A stretch of 64,000 nucleotides of DNA, from assembly GCF_000336575.1 (NCBI RefSeq), contig NZ_AOPO01000003.1, positions 310,001-374,000 of the forward strand, written 5' to 3'. The notes under the pieces were generated by a model. That model made no database searches and was not told the origin of the DNA. It was given only the letters and a program-made list of their open reading frames with translations. Made by a program: the position numbers and the translations under genes. This stretch comes from Vreelandella titanicae BH1 (GTDB taxonomy: Bacteria > Pseudomonadota > Gammaproteobacteria > Pseudomonadales > Halomonadaceae). Positions 9,001-17,834 of this stretch are shown piece after piece. How positions within the stretch are numbered: the first letter of the stretch is position 1; every line of letters begins with the position of its first letter.

Positions 9001-9741
9001 TTAGTGACTCGCCGTAGGCCGTACGACGATATCGCTGGTATCTACGTCATCGGGCTGGTTGATGGCATGCGCAATGGCGGAGGCGATCGCTTCGGGCTTG
9101 AGGGCAATTTGGCGGAAAAGGTCGATTGCCTTTGCGGTTTCAGAGTCGGTGATGGTATTGGCCAGTTCTGACTCCACTACCCCGGGGTAGACACAGGTCA
9201 CGCGTATCTTGTCGGTTTCCTGACGTAGCCCATCGGAAATAGCGCGCACCGCATATTTAGTGGCGCAATAGACTGCTGCGGTGGGCATAACAGTGAGGCC
9301 ACCGATGGAGGAGATGTTGATCACCTGGCCACTTTCCTGGGCCTGCATAGTAGGCAGAACAGCGGCGATACCATTGAGTACGCCGCGAATGTTGACATCG
9401 ATCATGCGGTTCCACTCATCTACTTTGAGCGCTGCCAAAGGCGATAGGGGCATGACGCCCGCGTTGTTGACGATGACATCTATGCGGCCGTGGGTTTTGA
9501 TCGCGAAATCCGCAAACGCCTGCATGTCTTTAAGGTCGGTGACATCCAGCGCCTGGAAATCCACGCTGCCGCCCTCTTCGCGAAGGGAGTGGGTCAATGC
9601 TTCCAACCGATCAGTTCGGCGTGCGCCAATAATCAAACGGTGCCCTTGACCTGCAAGCCAGCGAGCAGTGGCTTCACCGATGCCGCTGCTGGCACCGGTC
9701 AGTAAAACGACTTTGGAAGATGGGGTTGTTAAAGCAGTCAT
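9001..9741 (-). CDS. SDR-family NAD(P)-dependent oxidoreductase
   Basis: A 246-residue classical short-chain dehydrogenase. The nucleotide-binding TGASSGIG motif lies near residues 15-22, NNAG near 91-94, a catalytic Ser in INISSIGG, and YxxxK as YCATKYAV near residues 158-165. Length and order match the classical, probably tetrameric cytosolic enzymes. GARRTDR after beta-2 has basic residues, which often indicate NADP(H) preference. It is divergent from an AraC-type regulator 190 bp away; SDR/AraC pairs of this kind are common, so regulation by that protein is likely. The substrate is unknown. Confidence 0.88.
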   Translation of the reverse strand: MTALTTPSSKVVLLTGASSGIGEATARWLAGQGHRLIIGARRTDRLEALTHSLREEGGSVDFQALDVTDLKDMQAFADFAIKTHGRIDVIVNNAGVMPLSPLAALKVDEWNRMIDVNIRGVLNGIAAVLPTMQAQESGQVINISSIGGLTVMPTAAVYCATKYAVRAISDGLRQETDKIRVTCVYPGVVESELANTITDSETAKAIDLFRQIALKPEAIASAIAHAINQPDDVDTSDIVVRPTASH

Positions 9742-9933
9742 TGGATAATCCTAAGGGTGGTGGGTACCCAGAGAAGATTAAGCTGCTGCGGCTGGCATCT
9801 GTATAGGCGATCCTATTGCATGCTTGCCTAATCCTATTTGTTTGTTAAAGGTGGGCGGCGAGGCAAGCAACACAGCATGTATATTGCTCTTATGGTGTTA
9901 TTGGCTCTTAGGGTTGATTCAGGTGCGGCACGC

Positions 9934-10896
9934 ATGACCAAGGTGGTTAACATGACACTGAAGAGCGATTCTGTGGTTTACAGCAATATCGTCGAATGCT
10001 TATACCAACTCGCACCACACGAGGGGTATACCCAGTCGCTATTGGACGGCGTACGCTTTATGCGTTCCAATCGCCCGCTTAAAAACACCTCTGTGCTCTA
10101 CGAGCCGAGTATCGTCATCATCTGCCAAGGCCGAAAGCGTGGCTATTTGGGAGATGAGGTGTATATCTACGATGCGCAGCGCTATTTGGTGCTATCAGTA
10201 CCCTTGCCGTTTACTTCGGAAACAGAAGCCAGCCCTGACGAGCCAATGCTGGGTATTGCTATCCGCCTGGATGCGGTGGTAATCGCCGAATTGGTGACGA
10301 TGTTGGAGGCGTCAGGCGAGTATGGGTTTGAGGCGCCGCGCGGCATGCTTTCAAGCCTGCTGGAAGAGCCGCTGGCAGATGCGACATTACGTTTATTGAA
10401 TGCGCTTACCTCACCAACGGATGCGCATATTCTTGCCCCTTTTATTGTCAGGGAGATCTGCTATCGGGTATTGACGGGAGAGCAGGGCGGCAGTGTTCGA
10501 ACAGCGCTCTCCCATTATGGGCAATTTGGTAAAATTGCTAAGGCGCTCAACCGTATTCATGCTAACTATGCCGATGCGCTGGAAGTAGCAAGCCTGGCGA
10601 ATGAAGCTGGCATGAGTGCGCCAGCCTTTCACGTACACTTCAAGGCGGTCACCCAGACCTCACCTATCCAGTACATTAAATCCACCCGCTTGCACCATGC
10701 TCGGCTGTTAATGATACGTGATGGGTTGACGGCTGCCGCGGCCGCTAGCCGAGTGGGCTATGAAAGCCCCTCCCAGTTTAGTCGTGAATTCAAGCGCTTC
10801 TTTGGCCGCCCACCAGCAGAGGAGGTGCGTACCATGAAGGCAAGCCTTGATTTATTGCCGCCTACTCACCTGGTAGATATCGCTGTGCCACACTAA
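9934..10896 (+). CDS. AraC-family transcriptional regulator (AraC N-terminal domain plus HTH)
   Basis: The preferred start at 9934 (or 9952) gives about 320 residues beginning near MTLKSDSVVYSN. An upstream ATG at 9838 would add a hydrophobic leader unlike the family. Residues ~25-180 match the cupin-like N-terminal domain of the 'AraC_N' group (PSIVIICQGRKRGYLGDEVY). Two C-terminal HTH units follow (YADALEVASLANEAGMSAPAFHVHFK and TAAAAASRVGYESPSQFSREFKRFFG). It is divergent from the SDR gene and probably controls it. The following symporter gene begins 63 bp downstream on the same strand and could be in the same transcript. Confidence 0.85.
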   Translation: MTKVVNMTLKSDSVVYSNIVECLYQLAPHEGYTQSLLDGVRFMRSNRPLKNTSVLYEPSIVIICQGRKRGYLGDEVYIYDAQRYLVLSVPLPFTSETEASPDEPMLGIAIRLDAVVIAELVTMLEASGEYGFEAPRGMLSSLLEEPLADATLRLLNALTSPTDAHILAPFIVREICYRVLTGEQGGSVRTALSHYGQFGKIAKALNRIHANYADALEVASLANEAGMSAPAFHVHFKAVTQTSPIQYIKSTRLHHARLLMIRDGLTAAAAASRVGYESPSQFSREFKRFFGRPPAEEVRTMKASLDLLPPTHLVDIAVPH

Positions 10897-10959
10897 TAGA
10901 GTGTGATGTACGCTTATCAAATTAGACCTACCAACTTCTTCAAATCTGTAGGGACGCAA

Positions 10960-12222
10960 ATGACTCGTATATGGAAGGCCTATGCTCAGGCATCGTTGAT
11001 TTTACGCGTCACTGTTGCGCTTGTTCTGGGCGTTGTCGTTGGGCTTATTGGTGGTGAGACAGTGGCTGCCTGGCTAGCGCCGCTGGGTGACCTGCTGCTA
11101 CGGCTGCTTACTTTTCTGATTGTCCCCATTGTACTGTTTACGCTGATGGTGGGGGTGAATCAGTCCCGGGAGGGAAGAGCTGGCCGCGTGGGCGGCAAGG
11201 TGTTTGGTTATTACCTTACCTCTTCAGCGCTGGCGATCATGGTGGGCTTAGCGGTTGCCACGTTGTTTAGCCCCGGCAGCGGTATGACGTTGGATGAGAG
11301 TGCCAGTTTCTCGGTGCCCGAGAATCCAGGCGTTGTCGATACGCTGCTGAATATAGTGCCGGATAATATTATTGGTGCGTTTGCCGAACTCAACATGTTG
11401 GGCATTATTTTTACGGCGCTGGTGTTTGGCATCGCACTGCTAAAAATGCGCCAGTCGGAGCGCCAACATGCCATGGGGGAACGCCTTTATGGGGTGATTG
11501 AAGCGCTAAACGAGGTCACTCTAAAAGTAATGTCGGGGGTATTGCACTACGTGCCCATCGGCGTGTTTGCGATTGTCGCCGAAACGGTGAGTCAGCAGGG
11601 GTTGGCAACGCTGCTCTCATTGGGCGATATGGTGATTGTGCTTTATATCGCCCTGGCAACCCAGCTGCTGATTTATTGCGGCATCATGCGGCTGTTTGGC
11701 GTGAAGCTGCGCACCTTTTTTCGCGAAGCCCGTACGCCCATGGCCACGGCGTTTGCTACCCAGAGTAGCTCGGGTACGTTACCGCTAACGGTTAATGCTG
11801 CCCACCGCTTAGGAATTCCCAAAAGCATCTATGGTTTTAGTCTGCCGTTAGGGGCTACTTTAAATATGGATGGAGCGGCGATTCGTATCGCCATCTCGGT
11901 GGTGTTTGCCGCCAACGTGATTGGTGCACCGCTGGATTTCATCAGCATGGTGCAAATAGTGTTGATCGGCACGCTAGTGTCGGTGGGCACGGCAGGGGTG
12001 CCGGGGGCCGGTATCATAATGATTGCCACAGTATTTACTCAGGTGGGCCTGCCAATTGAAACCGTCGCGTTGCTCACCGCTATCGATGCACTGGTGGGAA
12101 TGGGCTGTACGGCGCTGAACGTGACAGGCGACTTGGTCGGCACCTCCGTGATAGCCCGTAGTGAAGGCGAGGAGTTGCAAGAGGAGCCCGTCGAAGACGC
12201 GGGGTTGGCAGTAAGAGGGTAG
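10960..12222 (+). CDS. Dicarboxylate/amino acid:cation symporter (DAACS family)
   Basis: A 420-residue inner-membrane protein with about eight helices plus the two re-entrant loops of the GltP/DctA fold. The HP1 Ser-rich loop is QSSSGTLP near residue 270, and NMDGAA near residue 300 replaces the usual NMDGTA. The TM8 region ends NVTGDLVGTSVIAR. Family members take up glutamate, aspartate or C4-dicarboxylates with Na+ or H+. The ATG at 10960 has a GTAGGGA ribosome-binding site; a GTG at 10903 would add 19 residues. SSSG in place of SSSA and DGAA in place of DGTA may shift specificity, so the substrate is left open. Confidence 0.88.
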   Translation: MTRIWKAYAQASLILRVTVALVLGVVVGLIGGETVAAWLAPLGDLLLRLLTFLIVPIVLFTLMVGVNQSREGRAGRVGGKVFGYYLTSSALAIMVGLAVATLFSPGSGMTLDESASFSVPENPGVVDTLLNIVPDNIIGAFAELNMLGIIFTALVFGIALLKMRQSERQHAMGERLYGVIEALNEVTLKVMSGVLHYVPIGVFAIVAETVSQQGLATLLSLGDMVIVLYIALATQLLIYCGIMRLFGVKLRTFFREARTPMATAFATQSSSGTLPLTVNAAHRLGIPKSIYGFSLPLGATLNMDGAAIRIAISVVFAANVIGAPLDFISMVQIVLIGTLVSVGTAGVPGAGIIMIATVFTQVGLPIETVALLTAIDALVGMGCTALNVTGDLVGTSVIARSEGEELQEEPVEDAGLAVRG

Positions 12223-12229
12223 TGCGTTT

Positions 12230-12263
12230 ATCTCCCCCCCTGAGAACGACTTAGGGGGGAGAT
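12230..12263. terminator. Bidirectional terminator after the DAACS symporter
   Basis: ATCTCCCCCC and GGGGGGAGAT arms flank a ~14-base loop, 8 bases after the symporter stop and 5 bases before the stop of the convergent racemase-family gene. Confidence 0.7.
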
Positions 12264-12267
12264 CGCG

Positions 12268-13284
12268 TTAACCAATCATAAAGCCGCGACCCACGGGGTC
12301 TCTCTCATCAATCAGCCATTTGGCATAACCGATCAGTTCAGCGGTACCTTGCACGCTTGGACGAATGGCAGAATAACCACCAATTTCGGTTTTACCCAAT
12401 ATTTTGCCCGTGAAACGGCCGCTTCCCAGCAGGCCTTCCGAGTAGATTTCCTTGTTCTCTTCCAGTTCATTTCGTGCGTGAAACATGGCCATCATGGCGC
12501 TGGTTCCAGTGCCACCAGGCGAGCGATCCAGCTTGCCGCCTGAGAACACATGGACATTGCGGTAAAGTGAATCTGGCTGCGTTCCCCCATGCCAGAACGT
12601 AACGAAATTCAGACCATTGATGTGAGCATGTACGGGGTGACGAATCGTCATGCGTTTATTCAATTCTGCCTTGACCGCCTCTCCCGCCATCGAAAAATAA
12701 CTGCCATTTTCGGGGCAGATGGGTTGCTTGTCAGATGGAATGCGAATGATAGCGAAGAAGTTGCCACCAAATACCAGGTCAGCCTTTAGTGTACCCAGCC
12801 CCGGAACGTCAACAGGAATGTCCTGCTCCATCACGAAGGCGGGCACATTTTCAAAGCGAGTCCAATGCACTTTGTCGGCATCGGCTTTGACCTCCGAGAC
12901 GACGGTGCCAGCGGTAGTTTCAAAACGGATGCGTGTCATGCCGTCTTCTTGTGCTGGGGGCGCCAAGCGGTGAGAAACCATCGCCATGGAAAGGGCTATG
13001 GTGCCGTGACCACACATGTCGACGAACTGTTCGCCATCCATCCATAGCATGCCAGCGTCATGATGTTCATCGGAAGGTGGGGTTAGAAAAACACCAAACA
13101 TGTGCTGGTGGCCGCGGGGTTCACGCATCAGACTAGTGCGGACATGGTCGTGATGCTCTTTCAAATAAGCGCGTTTGGATAGAATGTTGCTGCCATACGG
13201 GTAGGGAATGCCAGCATGCACAATGCAGGTTGGCTCGCCTTCCGTATGGGTATAGATAACGTCAAGGAACTGTTGGTTTTTCAT
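12268..13284 (-). CDS. Proline racemase-family enzyme, trans-3-hydroxy-L-proline dehydratase-like
   Basis: A 338-residue protein of the proline racemase superfamily, starting MKNQQFLDVIYTHTEGEP with an AGGAAG ribosome-binding site. The first catalytic loop is VDMCGHGT with its Cys present. The second loop, normally SPCGTG (racemase/epimerase) or SPTGTG (dehydratase), reads DRSPGGTGTSA, with Gly in place of the second Cys/Thr. Loss of the second acid/base Cys argues against two-base racemisation and is nearer to trans-3-hydroxyproline dehydratases, which make pyrroline-2-carboxylate. It lies directly downstream of a TRAP transporter and a GlxA-type regulator on the same strand, as in hydroxyproline or related catabolic clusters. 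The exact substrate is uncertain. Confidence 0.75.
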   Translation of the reverse strand: MKNQQFLDVIYTHTEGEPTCIVHAGIPYPYGSNILSKRAYLKEHHDHVRTSLMREPRGHQHMFGVFLTPPSDEHHDAGMLWMDGEQFVDMCGHGTIALSMAMVSHRLAPPAQEDGMTRIRFETTAGTVVSEVKADADKVHWTRFENVPAFVMEQDIPVDVPGLGTLKADLVFGGNFFAIIRIPSDKQPICPENGSYFSMAGEAVKAELNKRMTIRHPVHAHINGLNFVTFWHGGTQPDSLYRNVHVFSGGKLDRSPGGTGTSAMMAMFHARNELEENKEIYSEGLLGSGRFTGKILGKTEIGGYSAIRPSVQGTAELIGYAKWLIDERDPVGRGFMIG

Positions 13285-13330
13285 GGTTGCTTCTTCCTGT
13301 GGGCTGTGCGGTTGGGTTATTAGTCTTGGG

Positions 13331-14611
13331 TTAAAGGCCAAACCAGCGGGGTACGCTCATGACCATGCCAGCAGGCCAGACAATCACGGCGAGCAGCACC
13401 GCCAGCATCACGGCAATGAACGGTAGGTTGGCGTAGGTAATGCGGATGATATCGACACGTGAAATCACGCTCGTAATAAACAAGGCGGCCCCGACCGGTG
13501 GTGTCTGCTGGCCAATACCCCAGCAAAGAATGACCACCATGGCGAACTGGAGAGGGTCTATGCCTAGCAACTGAACACTGGGCAGGAACAGTGGCACCAC
13601 TATGAACATCATCGCGATGCCATCGAGGAAGGTACCGGCAATAATCAAGACGATGCTCAAAATCAGCAGGAAGCCGATGGGGCCCATATCCAGAGCTGCT
13701 ATCGGCCCGAGAACTAGCTGCCCGAGACTTTGGTAAGTGAAGGTGTAGCCGAGTGTATGTGCCGCTGCCGTCACAAACATGACCGCACCGGTCAACACGG
13801 CACTCTCAACCAGGGCACGGTAAAGCGCACGTAGTGAAAGCGAACGATAAAGCACCATGCCAGCGAAGATGCCATAAGCGACTGCCACGGCGGAGGCTTC
13901 GGTCGGTGTGAAAATGCCGCCGAGGATACCGCCGAGGATGATGACTGGCATTAGCAGGGCCGGGAATGCACTGACCAAGCTACTGCCCAGTTGCCTGATC
14001 GAAAATGCAGCTTCGATAGGATATTGGCGTTTCACCGATATCCACCACGCCATCAGCATGAGTCCTATGGCAATGAGGAGCCCTGAGACTAGACCGGCAG
14101 CAAATAACGCCCCTGTCGAAAGTCCCATATAGGCACTCAATAACACCATGGGCACGCTGGGAGGAATGATGATGCCAATAGTGGAGGAGGAGGCAGTCAC
14201 GGCGGCAGTAAAGGGTACGGAGTAACCCCGTTTGACCATCTGGGGGATCATCACACCGCCCACGGCGGCCGTATCTGACATGGAGGTGCCGCTCATGCCT
14301 GCAAAGAACATGGAGGTCAAGATATTGACCGCCGCCAGCCCACCCCGTATGGCCCCCACCATGGAACGAGCCAGATCGACAAGCCGTGCTGAAATACCGC
14401 TGTGGTTCATTATCTGGCCCGCTAGAATGAACAGCGGAACAGCCAATAGCGGAAAGGACTCGGTACCTCGGTATAGGCGCTGTACCAGCACGAGCATATC
14501 GACACCGGAAAAAGCGAGTACGCCGATAGAAACAAGTGTCAAAGCGAAGGCGATTGGCATGGCCAGCCCAATCAGAGCCAGAAGTGCAAGTAGTATGACG
14601 AGTAGAATCAT
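13331..14611 (-). CDS. dctM: TRAP transporter large permease (DctM)
   Basis: A 426-residue, strongly hydrophobic protein with about 12-13 helices and typical DctM segments (LAVPLFILAGQIMNHSGISARLVDL, FFAGMSGTSMSDTAAVGG, IIIPPSVPMVLL, FLDGIAMMFIVVPLFLP). It forms the conducting subunit of a tripartite ATP-independent periplasmic transporter, driven by the Na+ gradient in characterised members. Its start overlaps the DctQ stop by 4 bases (ATGA), so translation is coupled. The racemase-family gene follows after 46 bp, which places uptake and catabolism in one operon. Confidence 0.93.
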   Translation of the reverse strand: MILLVILLALLALIGLAMPIAFALTLVSIGVLAFSGVDMLVLVQRLYRGTESFPLLAVPLFILAGQIMNHSGISARLVDLARSMVGAIRGGLAAVNILTSMFFAGMSGTSMSDTAAVGGVMIPQMVKRGYSVPFTAAVTASSSTIGIIIPPSVPMVLLSAYMGLSTGALFAAGLVSGLLIAIGLMLMAWWISVKRQYPIEAAFSIRQLGSSLVSAFPALLMPVIILGGILGGIFTPTEASAVAVAYGIFAGMVLYRSLSLRALYRALVESAVLTGAVMFVTAAAHTLGYTFTYQSLGQLVLGPIAALDMGPIGFLLILSIVLIIAGTFLDGIAMMFIVVPLFLPSVQLLGIDPLQFAMVVILCWGIGQQTPPVGAALFITSVISRVDIIRITYANLPFIAVMLAVLLAVIVWPAGMVMSVPRWFGL

Positions 14612-15105
14612 AGCTCTGGCTCCTCCAGAGCGGCTCTTCGAGCAGCTTCATAGGGCGGTATCTTTGCCTTGGCGGCAACGACACACTGGCGAACCAATTC
14701 CAGCAACATGCCCGCGCCGGAGATAGGCACGGCGGAGTAGAAAAGCCACTGAGGTGCACCTAGCATAAGCGTTGTACGGTTGGAAAAGGTGAGTGTTTGT
14801 TCCAAGCCCCACACGATCATGATGACGCAGACCAGCCCTATCAGTGCCTGGTTGATAAAGAACAATACCCATTGACCGCGATAGGGAAGTAAGGCAGCGA
14901 TAACATCAATACGTAGATGAGCGCCTTGCCTGAGTGCCAGATAACCGCAGAAAAAGGTAATGTAGACCAGCAGACCCACTAAGACTTCGGCGCTCCACGA
15001 TAGCGAGGCATTCAGGATGTAGCGCGCAGCCACTGCCGCTATTGCCAGGAGAGGAATGGCAGCCAACAGCAGTGCCGCGACCGCTTCAAAAAAACGATCA
15101 AGCAT
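14608..15105 (-). CDS. dctQ: TRAP transporter small permease (DctQ)
   Basis: A 165-residue protein with four hydrophobic helices and the family's central block (LSWSAEVLVGLLVYITFFCGYLALRQGAHLRIDV). DctQ pairs with DctM in the inner membrane. It ends in the 4-base overlap with dctM and begins 60 bp after dctP, consistent with a dctP-dctQ-dctM order. The C-terminal tail after the last helix is charged and variable, as usual for this family. Confidence 0.9.
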   Translation of the reverse strand: MLDRFFEAVAALLLAAIPLLAIAAVAARYILNASLSWSAEVLVGLLVYITFFCGYLALRQGAHLRIDVIAALLPYRGQWVLFFINQALIGLVCVIMIVWGLEQTLTFSNRTTLMLGAPQWLFYSAVPISGAGMLLELVRQCVVAAKAKIPPYEAARRAALEEPEL

Positions 15106-15165
15106 GGTAGTACTCCCGGGAGTAGCGACGGGCAGGAAGTGCCCGCCGGGAAGTGTGCTCTGTCG

Positions 15166-16152
15166 TTAGGGGAGGTCGGCGATGCGTTGCACCATGTCAC
15201 GTGCCTCTTGTGACAGTCCTTCGGTAAAGGAGTCCCATAGAGGTTGAGAGGCTGCTATGAAGGTGTCAGTGTCTACCTCGTTCACTTCCATGCCGTTCTC
15301 TTTTACAAGCTCCACGACGCTCTGATCCGCTTGTTCTCCAAAGTTAACCGTTGCCTCGAAGGCCTGTTCGCCACCCTCGAGTAGAGCTTGCTGAACGCTG
15401 GCATCAAGATCCTGGAAACGTGACTCGTTCATCAGCAGGAAGCCGACGGTGTAAACATGCCCAGAGAGTGAGAGGTAATCCTGTACTTCGTAAAAGCGGC
15501 TGGCCTCTACTTCGACGAGAGGATTTTCTTGGCCATCGAAGACACCGGTCTGAAGGGCGGAGTAAAGTTCTGGATAAGGCAGCGGGGAAGCGTTAGCGCC
15601 ATAGGCATTAAACATCTCGACACGCTGGCGGCTGCCAGGGGTACGGATTCTTAACCCGTCAAGATCCTCAGGTTTTTCAATGGCATGACTATTGTTGGTA
15701 ATATGACGGAAACCTCCTTCATAAAAACCGATAACACGGTAGCCTTGCTTTTGAAGCTTGTCTTTTAATTCTTGACCGATTTCACCGCTCAGGACATTGC
15801 TCACATGCTCCCTGTCTCGAAATAGATAGGGAAGTGAAAGAATACCCATATCTTCATCAATGGTAGTAATCGGCGTTTCAATAGTGGCGATATCTAACAA
15901 GCGTGTATCTATTGCTTCTATATTGCTGACTTGATCGCCAAGTGAACCAGAATGAAAAAGTTTTATGTCGGCACTGTTATTGGTCGCTTCTGCCACGTGT
16001 GCGGCTAGGGCATTCAACCCCGCCATCTGGATGCCTTGCTGGCTTCCAATGGTCGCCGCTCGAAGCTCTAGCTCGGCGGCAGCTACCTGGCCTGCCAAAC
16101 CGAGCCCTAGGGCGAAGGAAGCAATATGTCGTACGGAGGAAAGTGCTTTCAT
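15166..16152 (-). CDS. dctP: TRAP transporter periplasmic substrate-binding protein (DctP)
   Basis: A 328-residue protein with a Sec signal peptide (MKALSSVRHIASFALGLGLA, cleavage probably after QVAAA). The mature part has DctP-family features: LFHSGSLGDQVSNIEAI, DLDGLRIRTPGSRQRVEMFNAYGA with the conserved Arg that binds the ligand carboxylate, and ELYSALQTGVFDGQENPL. The protein delivers a carboxylate ligand to the DctQM permease. Genome context (proline-racemase-family enzyme) suggests a proline or hydroxyproline derivative. It is the first gene of the transporter set, 180 bp downstream of the GlxA-type regulator on the same strand. Confidence 0.92.
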   Translation of the reverse strand: MKALSSVRHIASFALGLGLAGQVAAAELELRAATIGSQQGIQMAGLNALAAHVAEATNNSADIKLFHSGSLGDQVSNIEAIDTRLLDIATIETPITTIDEDMGILSLPYLFRDREHVSNVLSGEIGQELKDKLQKQGYRVIGFYEGGFRHITNNSHAIEKPEDLDGLRIRTPGSRQRVEMFNAYGANASPLPYPELYSALQTGVFDGQENPLVEVEASRFYEVQDYLSLSGHVYTVGFLLMNESRFQDLDASVQQALLEGGEQAFEATVNFGEQADQSVVELVKENGMEVNEVDTDTFIAASQPLWDSFTEGLSQEARDMVQRIADLP

Positions 16153-16335
16153 GGTGACGCTCCGGAGGTTGTTTTTGCGGGAGTCATGTCACGGACCTTT
16201 ACGATCACGTGTCTCTAGAGTAGGTCTGCGCCACCATGATTTATAGAATAAAAGAGACAGAAAATTGAATTTTTTGGACGGATTGCGCACGTAGTAACTG
16301 TTTGAAAATCATGACAGCAGGCGGCTAACGAAGAG

Positions 16336-17313
16336 CTACAAACGTTTTTCCTGACGGCGTGACTGGCCTGGGCTACAAGCGAAATGCGTATGAAAGTCTC
16401 GGGCGAGATGAGCGGCATCGGAGAAACCGCAGTCAGCGGCAATATCGGCAATTGAGCTGTCGGTATGGTGGAGTAGCCAGTCTGCATAGCGCAGGCGCAT
16501 GATTTTGAAGTAGCGCATAGGTGTGATTCCCAGTTCTTGACGAAAGAGTCGATCAAGCTGTCGGGGGCTTAAATTGATCCGCTTGGCCAGGTCACAAGCA
16601 CTTAGACGGGTATTCAGCGATTGCTCCATGGTGAGTACGGCTACCCGGACTCTCTCATCGCGAATTTCATGGATGGCTTCAAAAAAGTGTGTTTGTGGAG
16701 AGTTGGACGTACGCATGCCGTTTAAGATCATGTGACGAACCGCCTGCTGGGCCTTCTCGGGGCCACATGTGCGATGAATCAGGTGCAGGGCCATATCCGT
16801 TGCACCTGACGAGCCTGCACAAGTGATTACCCTGGCGGATTCCAGAAATATTCGATCGGGAGTGGCGTCGATTTTGGGAAACTGTTGGCGAAAATCATTG
16901 ATTACGTTCCAGTGCACACATACCCGTTGGCCTCTCAGCAGGCCTGCACGGGCAATAGCAAACGTGCCAGTACATACACCGACAAGTTTCACTCCTTTGC
17001 TATGCGCTTCCTTGAGATATTGACTCAGTGCCTGATCTTCGTGGGGATTGAGATAATTATTACCACCACAAACGGCAATATGAGTGAATTCACTCGGTTC
17101 ACGATATGGTGTTTGTGGGTGGGCCTCCAAGCCGCAGCTGGAGGTGATTGGACCGGGGCCCATGATCTGCCAGCTACAGTGGATTTGTCGGCTTCGGCCA
17201 CCCTTGTCGGCAGCCAAGCGCAATGAATCGATGAACCCTGCAAAGGCATTCATGGTAAATAGCGGGAGTAGGATAAATCCGACGCGCAGAGGCGGTTGAT
17301 GGCCCAATGGCAT
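16336..17313 (-). CDS. GlxA-family transcriptional regulator (DJ-1/PfpI domain plus AraC HTH)
   Basis: A 325-residue protein. Residues ~8-185 form a DJ-1/PfpI-type glutamine-amidotransferase-like domain with an elbow sequence GVCTGTFAIARAGLL. Residues ~225-320 hold two AraC-type HTH units (LSACDLAKRINLSPRQLDRLFRQELG and SIADIAADCGFSDAAHLARDFHTHF). Regulators of this build control catabolism of quaternary amines, amino acids and hydroxyproline-like compounds; CdhR and GbdR are examples. It lies immediately upstream of dctPQM and the racemase-family gene on the same strand, so it is the probable activator of that operon. The ribosome-binding site before 17313 is weak. Confidence 0.85.
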   Translation of the reverse strand: MPLGHQPPLRVGFILLPLFTMNAFAGFIDSLRLAADKGGRSRQIHCSWQIMGPGPITSSCGLEAHPQTPYREPSEFTHIAVCGGNNYLNPHEDQALSQYLKEAHSKGVKLVGVCTGTFAIARAGLLRGQRVCVHWNVINDFRQQFPKIDATPDRIFLESARVITCAGSSGATDMALHLIHRTCGPEKAQQAVRHMILNGMRTSNSPQTHFFEAIHEIRDERVRVAVLTMEQSLNTRLSACDLAKRINLSPRQLDRLFRQELGITPMRYFKIMRLRYADWLLHHTDSSIADIAADCGFSDAAHLARDFHTHFACSPGQSRRQEKRL

Positions 17314-17443
17314 AGGGGGGAGGCTCTTGATGGTGAGTAGGCACGACTCCTTAGAGTATGCCCTGAGCCAGCCTAAGGTGCCATGGCCGGACTTTACACA
17401 TATCCATACGCATAGTAGTCATCGATAACGATCCCATTTGAAC

Positions 17444-17479
17444 CCAAACAGGCGCCCCTAAATAGAGACGCCTGTTTGG
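17444..17479. terminator. Terminator downstream of the Pmp3/YqaE gene
   Basis: An 11-base perfect stem (CCAAACAGGCG at 17444-17454 with its complement at 17469-17479) ends in TT on one side and AA on the other, 27 bases past the stop codon of the small minus-strand gene. Confidence 0.7.
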
Positions 17480-17505
17480 TTAAAGCAATCTACTGCTCTC
17501 GGGTA

Positions 17506-17679
17506 TCAGTGCTTCAATATCACATAAAACGCATGAATGATGCCCGGTATGAAGCCAAATAGCGTTAGAATAATATTCAGCCAGAAATGCCCTTTAAAAC
17601 CGACCTCAAAAAATACGCCGAGCGGGGGAAGTATTACGGCAAAAATCATTTTGATTGGATCAGTCGCTGTAAACGCCAT
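17506..17679 (-). CDS. YqaE/Pmp3-family small membrane protein
   Basis: A 57-residue gene identified by direct translation. It starts MAFTATDPIKMIFAVILPPL and continues with GVFFEVGFKGHFWLNIILTL and a FGFIPGIIHAFYVI segment. The PPLGVF turn and the two hydrophobic helices separated by a short loop are diagnostic of the Pmp3/UPF0057 family. These inner-membrane proteolipids are linked to salt, cold and membrane-potential stress in yeast and plants; the bacterial role is unclear. An AAGGAGG ribosome-binding site precedes the ATG, and a terminator follows. A 12-base palindrome lies 28 bases upstream. In a halophile a stress role is plausible but unproven. Confidence 0.9.
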   Translation of the reverse strand: MAFTATDPIKMIFAVILPPLGVFFEVGFKGHFWLNIILTLFGFIPGIIHAFYVILKH

Positions 17680-17706
17680 GAAGCCTCCTTTGCTTTCATT
17701 GGTGTA

Positions 17707-17718
17707 ACTTGTACAAGT
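17707..17718. promoter_or_regulatory. 12-base perfect palindrome between the Pmp3-like and TonB-receptor genes
   Basis: ACTTGTACAAGT is a perfect palindrome 28 bases upstream of the Pmp3-like start codon and 117 bases upstream of the divergent TonB-receptor gene. Its position fits an operator, but no regulator is assigned. Confidence 0.35.
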
Positions 17719-17834
17719 GTAGGCACGATCAACCTACTTTATCCATGCCTTGGCTAATTCCCTGTGACTAGCCGAGTAGGCAATCGTTCAATTCCGTCAT
17801 TTATTTCCGCTCTACGCTGTTTGGGAGGGACTCC

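Noticed and set aside
13980-14759. A 259-codon frame overlapping dctM and dctQ
   Set aside because: It is a shifted frame of dctM/dctQ, both of which match their families over full length and overlap by the usual ATGA.
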